Assembly (NCBI RefSeq): GCF_030272615.1
Contig: NC_081407.1
Coordinates: 373,656,632 to 373,720,631, forward strand
Direction: 5' to 3'
From: Cryptomeria japonica
Taxonomy: Eukaryota; Streptophyta; Pinopsida; Cupressales; Cupressaceae
Length of the DNA: 64,000 nucleotides
Made by a program: the position numbers and the translations under genes. Of the stretch, positions 46,534 to 55,930 are shown in pieces. The notes under the pieces are model-generated. The model worked only from the letters and a program-made list of their open reading frames with translations, was not told where the DNA came from and did no database searches. Positions within the stretch are counted from its first letter, which is position 1. The number at the start of each line of letters is the position of its first letter.

Positions 46534-48749
46534 AAGTATTGTAGGTTAAAAATAATTAATGCAATATATCAAAGAAAAGTGTACTGGAGCTTGAGATGCT
46601 TCTCTAGTACACGGAGGAGGGCTCACCATTGATGAAGAAGCTATGGATATTTCCTGTATGAAAAAATGATAAGATTATAATTTATCACAAGTTCACATGT
46701 ACACATGCGTATAATCATCAAATCAAGAAAATAAAGTAGAGATACATACCTCCACCCTCTCTTGATCCTCGGGCGTATCAGGTGCATTCAACATATCTAC
46801 ATAGCTCAATGCCCGTTGTACATATAAAACAGACAAAAAACACTTATCAATCTACAAATCCCAACTAAGACAATTTCAACCTTTTCAAACAATTGTACAA
46901 CTAAAAATGTGTTCAATTACCTTCTTCCCACATTTTGGTGTCCTCGAGTATTTCTTTTGCTGAGGACGAGACCTAGACACGAAGGGGGTACCCTAAAAAA
47001 ACAAAATTAACATGAGATATTAGTACTGATAATATTAAACATAGTTTAACAAATCTAATATGAAATGACTTGAATATCCATCAAAAGAATACATAAAATA
47101 AGGAATGTACAAAATATGATACTGTATAGCCTTGTAGGCCAAAATCGATCGTTGAGAGTGTGACATCATCAATTTGGGACATTTGGTCCCTTGACAACGC
47201 CTACAAACAAAAAATTGTCAAGCATTAAAGAGAGTTATTATATCTTGTAATTTTTTTGAATTCAATGTGTACTATTCTATTTTAACATGTTACAAAATTT
47301 ATACCTCAGACATCGAAGTTGTCGCTGCAGTAACTGTAGAAGGTATATTAGATACCACTGCTGCATCCTGAAATGCATATTATTTACATATCAATTTAAA
47401 TTAATCTATAAATGAAAATTCATTTACAATTACAAATTTTAAGTGACAGATAAATAAAATGCTATGAATTCAAATCGACACACCTGTGTTTGTGGATGAC
47501 TATCAAACAACATGTCGATCAACTCATCCATCAGTGCCACATCTTCAGTCATGCAGGTCTGATATCTACTCACGCAAATCGTGCACAAATGAGATGTGGA
47601 TCCATCTACAGTGGCCTCGTCATCCGTCCCTGTACATATCCCTGAGCAAGTGGCACACACATGCTAAATGGGCTCACTAGTACCACTTGCAACAACTAAT
47701 GGCTCATCATCCGGTACAAGAGGGTGTGCTAACTATGTCTCATGTTAGATGATTGCATCAGTCAATGTTGTGGCCATCTGAAGAGTCTGTAGCTCCATCG
47801 ACTCTTTTAGGTCTACTGGGATAGTCAAATGCATGTTGGGTTTGGGTGCTAGGGGGCAATGACTCTCCTGGGCTACTCGCCTACGGGCTCCAGGTTTATC
47901 TTGGGCAGAGCCGCCACCTCTACCATGGAACTCTCTCATGTCAAAATAATTAGGCATTACATTGAGGACAAACTCACATTATACTTTCCTCAAAAAATAC
48001 AATGGCACCTCAAAATTATTACAAGGTGGTTCGTCAAAGACCATCCACCACCTCTGCCAAAAAAGATTCTTCATCTGCACATTGGTACACCAATGTATGG
48101 GAAACCTCTTTGCATTAAGAGGTAACGACTCACCAGTTCTAGGATCAACAAAAAGGGTACATATTTGTTGTTTACTAATATTTTTGTTTTTCACTCCCTC
48201 ATATGATAACCCACTAGCATAATATTGATGACACCTATCCCTATAGTTTCCCCAATTTACAATTTGAGTGGAAACTGCAGTGACACCACTGCTAATGTTT
48301 CTAGGCTAGTGGCGAGGGATTTATGATGCTCAAGCTCAGATGTTTTCAATTTATTAATTAGTCTATTTATTTTAGCTGTGTTTTGCCCTAACTGATTAAG
48401 CAATTGCTCATGTGTATCAGGTGTATGGTCAAAAGGAGGAGCTGGAGGTGTATTATGTAGGTTTTTTTTCGAGGTTTTGAGGAGGTGCATCTTGTTGTTG
48501 TTGTTGTTGTGGATTTTCAGAATCTGGTTTGTATAACAAAAAATAAAAAAAACCTAATCAAAATAAATGAATTTAAATTCAAAATGTAAAAAAAATTGAA
48601 CAAATGCGAAAGAAAAACAAAAAATCAAGCAAAACCAACCTTGATCCATGGCATTTGGGTGAGAAAAGAGGGAGCTCAACCCAAATTATCAACTTGCAGC
48701 CGCGTGAAAAATAAGACACAGTTGGCCAATTTTTTTTTTATTGACAGGT

Positions 48750-48849
48750 ACCGCGTACGTGGTGCTTTAGGACTTAAAACCATGTATGCGGTTCTAAGTC
48801 CTAAAGAACTGCGTACGCAGTTATTTTTCTAAAGGAACCCCATACGCGC
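48750..48849 (-). repeat. Right subterminal repeats
   Basis: Four words start at 48750, 48779, 48809 and 48837 (plus view ACCGCGTACGTGG, ACCATGTATGCGG, ACTGCGTACGCAG, ACCCCATACGCGC), 28-30 bp apart and in the opposite orientation to the left clusters. Their linkers (GGACTTA...CC) match those at 24.28-24.40 kb when inverted. Confidence 0.82.
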
Positions 48850-48955
48850 TTTTGTCCCTTTAGGCTCGGGGATAACGAACCTTAGTGCGTAAAGGGTGAT
48901 TTAAATTTTAAGTATTGCGATCATGGTGCTTGTTTTTTCAAGTTTTTTTAGGTGT

Positions 48956-48995
48956 GTGTCCACTTTTCTGCACACCATCTTTGTGCATTTACCCC
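48956..48995 (-). repeat. Right terminal inverted repeat
   Basis: Inverted partner of 12614-12662. Read inward it starts GGGGTAAATGCAC. It has one more G at the tip than the left end. Confidence 0.85.
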
Positions 48996-48998
48996 TAT

Positions 48999-49515
48999 CT
49001 CAACGATAGAAATTCGAAAATGCATGATAGATATGCATGAGTGTGTAGGAGAGAAGTTCTAGAGTCATTGAAAGGCCAAGGTGATTTTTGGGATTCCATC
49101 CAACGCATTGTGTGATAGTTACATTGAAGATTTTTAAAGTTAAAAGGTCATTGTGTTAGTAGGAAATAAATGTTATGTGATTGTGATCTTGTAGGACACA
49201 CCTACATAAACCTCAACTATGATATGACATGGCTAAAATATTTATGAAATAAAATTATAACATTAAATAGATAAAATAAACACATACAATTATATTAAAA
49301 AAATAGTTTGACTTACAAAAGTTCTAAATAACATTGCCACTTAGAACTTGGGATAGAGGCTAAGAGTGAAACAAATAAATCTTGGAAAACATGTTAAGAT
49401 ATGGCCTCTAAAATGGGGTAAATCGAATGATTGGGATCCTCCACTTCCTTCGACTGGAGTCGCTTTCCCTACCCAAGTGGCTTTTTATATGTTCAAATTC
49501 ATGAAGTTTCCATAG
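48999..49515. other. AT-rich flank of the DNA transposon
   Basis: No gene or clear repeat seen. Confidence 0.45.
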
Positions 49516-49519
49516 TACA

Positions 49520-50146
49520 TAATCAATATGCTAACTTTTAGATTAGACCGTGTAGATTTTATTTGCCAACGTTTGGGATTAAACTCTATGATCCATCATC
49601 AGGGTAGATAGCAAGAGAAGAGAAAGGGAAGGATGCTAGTAGACCAAGAAGAACAAATAGATAGAGTAAGAGTTCCAAGATCAAAGGCACGAGAACCTAA
49701 GAGTTAGAAGCTAGAAGGGAGCCTAGATAAATAAGGGAAGCATAAGATAAATGGATAAAAGGGAGAGAGTGATAAAGAAAATCTAATCAAGAGAATAATT
49801 TGAATAATATAGTAATAAATTGATATAAAATAAATTAAAGGGAAATGAAAAATTAAAACTATAAGATGTGAGCTCTTATTAGATTTTATTTATTCCCCCT
49901 CTCTTTTATCCATTTATCCTATGCTTCCATTATTTATCCAGGCTCCCTTCTAGCTCCTAACTCTTTGGTTCAAGTGCCATTGATCTTGGACCTCTTACTC
50001 TCTATCTATTTATTCTGCTCGGTCTACTAAAATCCTTCCATTTTTTTTTCTTTCTATCTGTCGTGATGATGGATCATAGACTTTGATCCGAAATATTGGC
50101 TACAATAAATCTACATGATTTGATCTCAAAGTAAGCATATTAATTT
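49520..50146. mobile_element. Long-hairpin foldback/MITE-like element
   Basis: Arms of about 270-280 bp (49520-49800 and 49878-50146) are near-perfect inverted copies around a loop of about 75 bp. Paired runs include GATCCATCATCA, AAATAGATAGAG and AGCTAGAAGGGAGCCT. There is no coding capacity. Outer target duplications are not clear. A transcript would fold into one long hairpin, a possible source of small RNAs. Confidence 0.8.
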
Positions 50147-50147
50147 T

Positions 50148-50293
50148 TAAATGTTGTTATCTGTTTTTCGTAAGCATTGCCTGTTTGAGACTCTAAGAGT
50201 GTGATCTTGTATCCACCCAACCCTTTTTATATGAATATGTGTACTTTTATATATAATTAATAAAATCTGACACACCTATTCATTAAAAAAAAA
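50148..50293 (+). mobile_element. 3' tail of a plus-strand retroposon
   Basis: A 3'-UTR-like stretch with AATAAA at 50259-50264 ends in an A run at 50285-50293, the form of a LINE or processed-copy tail. The rest of that element was not found; the hairpin element lies immediately upstream and may have interrupted it. Confidence 0.45.
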
Positions 50294-50299
50294 GACCTG

Positions 50300-50760
50300 T
50301 AATTTTGACAATTAAGAGGGGTAAAAATTTATTCAAAACAGAAAGGGAAACATAGCAAAAAAGGTGAACCGCCGAGCAAAGAGAGCTACAAAGAGTTATC
50401 CAAATCAATAAGTTGATCCAGCATATGAGACAATTCTGGAGATAGCTGAGCCCTATTCTCAATAGACCAACCCTCCATAAATTCAAAGGCCCATTTGGCA
50501 AGACAATCAGCCACCCCATTCCATTCCCTGGGAATATGAAGGAAAGTGACTGACTCAAAAGAATCACAAAACAAAAGAATCTGCTGCATAACCAACTGCA
50601 ACTGCCAACTAACACCATCAAAGTGTTTCCGATTCAACAAAGACACCACAACCTTGGAGTCAGATTCAATAACAATCTGTTGCCAAGAAGAGAACAACAA
50701 TGCTCCAACGCAACCAAAATAACAAGAGCTTCCATATAATTATTCGTATAGAAACCTCAA
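50300..50760 (-). mobile_element. LINE remnant: C-terminal RNase H domain
   Basis: Minus-strand frame with the plant LINE/RVT_3 RNase H signature: MEALVILVALEHC, then ESDSKVVVSLLNRK, then FLHIPREWNGVADCLAKWAFEF (an N..AD.LA motif). One frame change lies between the first two blocks, near 50700. A 3'-UTR-like stretch follows with AATAAA. The fragment is 5'-truncated and sits about 190 bp downstream of the O-fucosyltransferase-family gene on the same strand. As a single isolated domain with a frameshift it is not a host gene. Confidence 0.75.
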
Positions 50761-50943
50761 CTATATAGTTTTTTTTAAAGTTTGAAGATGGTATGATGCA
50801 GCTTCTCCAAAGTTGAAGTTTAACGTGTTTTTTTTAAAGTTTAATTTGATGCTCATGGCAAACAGTTACATTAAGTTCACCGATAAGCTGCAAATTTATG
50901 TATAGCCATACAATACATAAATTGGAGGGTGGTAAACTCGTGA

Positions 50944-53900
50944 TTATAAGCAAACAGCAAAATTGCAATGGCCACCCTTAGTAATCCTTTTCTCGCAGGC
51001 TTCTAAATCGAGCCAGCCATCGGGTTCTTCATCTTTAATCTCTTCCACACTGTAGTTCGCTTTCTTTTGGTTGTAAAGGATTGAATACCTGCACATTAGT
51101 CCTGAAGCATGCTGGTCGGATAGAAGTTGCTCTATAATATACTCATTCATATCACTTTCTTGTCTATCACTATTTGTGATTATCTCAGAGGCTTTCCTGG
51201 TTGCTAGTCTTGTATAGAATACTGATGAACTCCATGTGGATTCTCCACTCCCCAGAAAAACTTTGGCTCTTAAGCACATTTCCTGCTCAATAAAGGAAAC
51301 CATCTGATTTGCTTTCATTTTACAAGACTTGTTCAGTCCCAATTCATTTGAGTCAATATAAGTACCATCTGAGAAGTTTGGAACTCCTTCCATTTTCCAC
51401 AGACCTGCAACATTTATTCCTTCTGTGCGAAGTGCTCTAATCACCTGTAAAATTCAATCAAGTTTTGAGATTGATTAGTATTCACAAGAAACCATAATCG
51501 AACCCATAATCATTAGTATACTTAACTCAAATTTGTTTGGTCACAATGTTTTTCTTTATCAAATCTGATCAGCTTGCTAAGAATTTGCAAATATTGCAGA
51601 TTATCAACCATATTTACAAATACTATACCTATGACCACTTTGTTTCATGGCACTCTAATTCTTTATTCTGTGTATATTTTATATCTATGTTTGTAAGGAG
51701 TATCATTCTTACGTTAGCAAGTAACATTTGGGCCTTGGGGCCTCTTATCCATCCGTCTGTTGCAAGATACACTGACTCTACATTTTGTTCCTTCGCCTTT
51801 TCAAGTATAGCAGCAACAATGTCCTCCATTGTGGTTATTACTCCCACGCAGTTTGCAGGGTTTGTTTTCCACTGCATAAAATGCAATCCGGAACTGATTA
51901 TGGATCCATCTCTACATCTTACAAAGCATAATCCCAAATCGCTATTCCTGCAGCTGGCTTCCTCAAACCTCCAATGAACTGTTCACAAAGACAAAGATTT
52001 TATCAAATGCCTGAGTAATTCATGGAAGATGCTGCTTTATTTTAGTTTATATATTAACATAAATCCCAAGTGTAAAAGATGACGGCATATTGTAAGTTTT
52101 GATTTGTTTAAGTGGTTTATCTGAAATTACACTAATTTTTTTAATAAGACCTACTTATTAGTACAATTTCATTAAATCATCCGAAATTAAAATATGCTCT
52201 GTTTCAACCAAACCATTAACGATGAGCCTACTCTTGAAATATTGAGGAGGATATTTTAGATTCCTGAGATTTAATAAGTACATGGTAATAATGAAGCTTA
52301 AAGAAACATAAACACAGAAGCCATGTTAGTGGAAGAATAAACAGAAGCCATGTTAGTGGAAGAAGAGGAGGATGCTAAAATACAACACTTGATAAACAAG
52401 ATACTCTTGTGGGCATTGAGAAAGAGATATTCAGAATCTTTAATCAGTTTCTAAAAATCATGAGGCCAAAGAAATCGCTGGATCTTGCAAGGTCTCACAA
52501 ACCTACTGCTACCAAAGTTTTAAGACTTCCGTTTCAATCTTTTTCCAGAGTATTCAATTCTACATTAAAATCTACCCCCTCCACCGAAAATATGAACTAG
52601 TTCTAACATTACATTTGGATGAAAAGATTGGATTACCTCCAAGAAAATTTGGGTTGCCTGGGCCAAAGGCACGTGCCTGGAGAGCTGAAACTGCAGCTGA
52701 AATACAATTTGAAGGCTTGAAGAATGCAGATACAGCCAGGAATGCCCCTCTCCAACCATGGCCTGGGAAAAGCCCTGAAACGCCTGCACAATTGCCCCCA
52801 TTCATGGCCTCCATCTGGTTGGATATATCCTTACTGGACCTCCAGTTTTTGAAAGACCACCCAATCTCAATTATTTCCTATTCATGCATCCAAACAAATT
52901 CTTTATATTTAGCATTAGCCAATCCCTGCACTGTAAGAAGATTCATCTTATTCTGTACAGCCAGAATCCTATAATATAAATTTAAGATTCTGAATTGTGA
53001 CAAGTATAAAACAATTTTATTGGTTTTATTTTTTAAGATATTACCAATACATTGAATTGCCCAAATAGACCAAAGTTTACAGTTTTTAATAAGAGAGAAA
53101 AGATGCACAGGGGAAGATGACTCACAGGTGTGTAATTGGATGGCTTAGGAGATGATCCGAAAACATCATAATTTTTGTTTTCAGCTCTCAGTTTCCAAAA
53201 GATGTCCACCTTATTTCCACAGGCATTGGCACATTGGGTCATGCAAGATACTCTAACAAACTTAGAGAGCTCCTTCAGATCGAACCTATGCTCCAGAGGA
53301 ATTGTGATCTCATTCCTTGTGTCCTCTGAAAGCCTGCCTAAATCAAACATACAACAAGGTCATGCACTATTATTGATACACAAACATCCATTATAAACAA
53401 TAACCGCAATAACCCATTTCTAGGATTGAAGAAAGTAGGCATACCAGTCAAAAACATTTCAAGAGAAGGGATCCAATAGGCCAACTAGGCAACTATTAAA
53501 CAGATTCACCTGTTCTTGACTATTAAAGAGTAAAGAAATGTGTTTACACACAATTACAGAGCATTTCTTCCTAATCTATTTTTTTCAGAAATAGATATAA
53601 ATCCTATTAATTAATAACAAGATTACACCTAATCATAAGAAGAAGAATCTCATCTCATGAAAAGTTAGGCCCCCTGTCAAGAATGTTTGAGAGGCTGAGC
53701 ACAATTTTCATGGAAAACTACTTACTGGGTGTGTGACCTTGCTCATTACAAGCGTGCAGTGTTCCAGGCACCCTTAACTGCTATCCCACTATAATATAGT
53801 CAATCATATCCATCTTTTCATATTCCCTTTCTCAGTGAACTTGAGGAAATTCAAACCAAAACATTAATAAAATGTTGAAGGATTTCGAATTGAATACCTT

Positions 53901-54316
53901 GATGTTTCAAAGGGCCTCTGAATAATGGTGGAAGGCAGAGTGTCCTTCCTGTAGCTCTAGCAATGACAGCAGCAGACATATACTCCACCAATTGATTGTT
54001 TATCCCCAAGTGACCAGTTAAAACAGGCACTAAAAATTGCTCCCTTTTTGCAACCTGCATCACAAACCAAACAACCAACCCAAATCCACATTTCATTAAT
54101 TCCTTTCAATCTGTACCATGTAATTGTGACAAATGATTAAAGTTAGGAAATAATGGCAATATAAAGTGCAATAACCTCCTCTGCATCAGTAATCTTCTCT
54201 GTAGCTAAGTAATAACCATAGGGAATTGTCATGCAGAAAACTATATAGACTATAATAAATATGGATCCTGTAATCATTAATGTCCGTGTGTTATTATAAT
54301 TCACAGCCTCCCCCAT
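50944..54316 (-). CDS. O-fucosyltransferase family protein, six exons, intact
   Basis: Exons: 54316-54176, 54054-53898, 53337-53126, 52877-52637, 51978-51713, 51444-50944. They join in frame to 505 codons. Introns are GT-AG; the first donor (GTTATT) is weak and the exon 4 acceptor (ATGAATAG) is the least certain. A type II membrane anchor near residues 13-38 (TLMITGSIFIIVYIVF) suggests a Golgi/ER lumenal enzyme. The N-terminal sugar-nucleotide part has GHLGINNQLVEYMSAAVIA and RTLCLPPLF. Further on come GLFPGHGWRGAFLAVSA, the conserved VHWRFEEASC, YLATDGW, and IEQEMCLRAKVFLGSGEST, in the order expected for GDP-fucose protein O-fucosyltransferases (transfer of fucose to Ser/Thr). Length is usual for the plant family. 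Acceptor protein and exact subgroup are unknown. This is the only complete host protein gene in the window. Confidence 0.85.
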
Positions 54317-54945
54317 CTGGGATCCAGTATATAGGCTCTACAATTCTTGTTACATGATTTTGTTTTACTGGGTATAAATCTACTACTTGCAGAAGCGTAA
54401 TCGACGGTATATGGAGAGCTCCATATGTGGGAATGTCTAGTTAAACGCTAGTTTGCAGATACTATATATAATCTATTAGAGATAAATCCCGTTTGTTTAT
54501 CCTGTAATCTACAACATATGTGAATGAGATCCTTTAGGTAAATCTTTATAGCTGGGTCTTGAGAATACTATTTTCTGTTTATTTTTAAGCTATGTTTTCA
54601 TGGGGCTGTTTATTTTCTGTTTATTTTTAAGCAGTGAAAGTGTTTCCATGAAATTTTTTAATTAGAGGGAAAGGAAAATTTGAAATCTTTTTCTAATTTT
54701 GTGGAGCAGCTGCTGCTTAATAATAAAAAATACGCTGGAAAAAATAGGAGGGGCTGGAAATACACCAATTTTTTTTGCTTTCCTTTTTATTTGCCTTAAA
54801 TTTTGCTTTTAAAATTTATATGTAAAAAATATTATTAAAAATTTCATTTTAAAGTGTCATTTAAGAGAGCTGTTTAAAAATAAGCACAATTTTTTAAGGT
54901 ATAAGTTAGAAAGAAAGAAAGATTCTTTTATGATTCACGATGTCG
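54317..54945. other. Upstream region of the O-fucosyltransferase-family gene
   Basis: AT-rich, about 630 bp, no gene. The promoter and 5' UTR should lie here. CCTATATACTGG is only about 10-20 bp before the ATG and too close to be its TATA box. No convincing alternative was found. Confidence 0.4.
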
Positions 54946-54950
54946 GACGG

Positions 54951-55190
54951 TCTTATATGGGTCTTCAAAGGGTTTATAGCAATGTGGGATTATCCTTTAC
55001 TCCTTGTGGGAGGCATTGGTCTTATATGGGTCTACCTTTGGGCTTATTATATGGGTCTATCTTTGGGCTTATAGCAATGTGGGATTATCTTGTACTCATT
55101 ACGGAAGGCACTAGTTTTATATGGGTCTACAGAGGACTTATAGCAATGTAGGATTATCACGTACTCCTTGCGGGAATCATCTAACTATGC
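54951..55190 (+). repeat. About 69-bp tandem repeat, three copies
   Basis: Units begin CTTATATGGGTCT and contain ATAGCAATGTGGGATTATC and ACTCCTTG.GGGA. The second unit has an internal partial duplication. A 73-codon frame here is a repeat translation. Confidence 0.85.
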
Positions 55191-55259
55191 TACAAACAAG
55201 GTGCACATACCTATGGGATTATTAGACAATTGACTAATAGAATCAAAAGCTTGGGTTAC

Positions 55260-55930
55260 ATAAAATAATAATAATAATATCATAAAATAATGATAATGGT
55301 TATTAAAGGAGGATAAACCATTGATAGAAAGGTAATGATGATGAGAGAAAGTCTCATATGAGAAGATGAAGAGAATGACATTCATAGAAGAAATTTTAAT
55401 TGAAAAGATAGGATAATGATAATAATATTAGTGGTTATTAAAGAACGCTAAATCATATAAGTTGTTTCAAATAAGAAAATAAAATAATGATAATGATAAG
55501 AAAAAGTTTCAAATGAGAAGACAATGATAATGATAATAATGGTTTGAAAATAAGGCTATACCATTGAATATGTTTCAAATGAGAAAAACATAATGATAAT
55601 GATATTAGTGATTATTAAAGAATACTAAACTATTAAAGTTGTTTCAATTTAGAAAATAAAATAATGATAACCATGAAGAAGTTTCATAGTAGAAGATAAG
55701 ATGATGATAATCTTAGAAGAAAATTCAAAAGAGAAGAGAACATAATAATAATTCTAAAAGAAATTTTAAATGAGAAGATAAGACAATGATATTAATGGTT
55801 ATTAAAGGAGGTTAAACTATAGAAGTTGCTTCACATGATAAGATAAGATAATGTTAATAATATTAATTTAATGGTTGTTAAAGGAGGTTAAATAATAGAT
55901 GTTGCTTCAAATGAGACGATAGGTTGTGTC
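55260..55930. repeat. Degenerate AATGATAATGATAA-rich tandem repeat
   Basis: Loose units of roughly 100-140 bp combine ATAATGATAATGATAAT with 'tttcaaatgagaaga' and 'gttattaaaggaggttaaac'. No gene seen. Confidence 0.75.

Larger units (their letters stand above)
30478..48649 (-). pseudogene. Second gene of the DNA transposon, about ten exons, decayed
   Basis: Predicted on minus with GT-AG introns. E1 48649-48640 (ATGGATCAAG); E2 48523-47484; E3 47367-47305; E4 47200-47123; E5 46992-46921; E6 about 46800-46750; E7 46653-46585; E8 30928-30860; E9 30769-30656; E10 30540-30478, stop TAG. E3-E5 and E7-E10 are multiples of three. E2 encodes a Gln run (about Q7), a coiled-coil-like QLGQNTAKINRLINKLK, the block KRFPIHWCTNVQMKNLFWQR, then a Cys cluster (CATCSGIC ... 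CTICVSRYQTC) that could bind zinc. E7 and E8 are duplicates of one 69-nt exon (SMVSPP...EASQA). The end is SKRLNFDDPPQV. E2 has a frame change near a run of eight A and again near 48290, and several CAA/CAG-to-stop changes. The Copia element sits in the intron between E7 and E8. No function recognised; it could be an accessory protein, like mudrB in MuDR. Confidence 0.6.
12614..48995. mobile_element. Large two-gene DNA transposon with nested LTR insertions
   Basis: The left end GGGTAAGTGCAC... (12614) and the right end (48995, read inward GGGGTAAATGCAC...) are terminal inverted repeats sharing TGCACAAAGATGGTGTGCA exactly. Both ends abut TAT (12611-12613 and 48996-48998), a candidate 3-bp target duplication. 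Subterminal repeats with a period of about 29 bp sit inside both ends in opposite orientation. Inside are a transposase-like gene on plus (24721-27638) and a multi-exon gene on minus (48649-30478) that converge on each other. Removing the Gypsy at 16117-23845 and the Copia at 30979-46533 leaves about 13 kb. Both genes carry several stops, so this copy is dead unless supplied with transposase in trans. The layout recalls MuDR (two convergent genes), but TIRs, TSD length and transposase motifs differ. I cannot assign it to a named superfamily. Confidence 0.8.

Noticed and set aside
52565-52974. Open frames on both strands over exon 4 of the O-fucosyltransferase-family gene
   Set aside because: Shadows of the exon in other frames. 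Only the frame with GLFPGHGWRGAFLAVSA fits the family and the splice phases.
54322-54335. TATA box for the O-fucosyltransferase-family gene
   Set aside because: CCTATATACTGG is only 10-20 bp from the ATG, which would put the transcript start inside the coding sequence.
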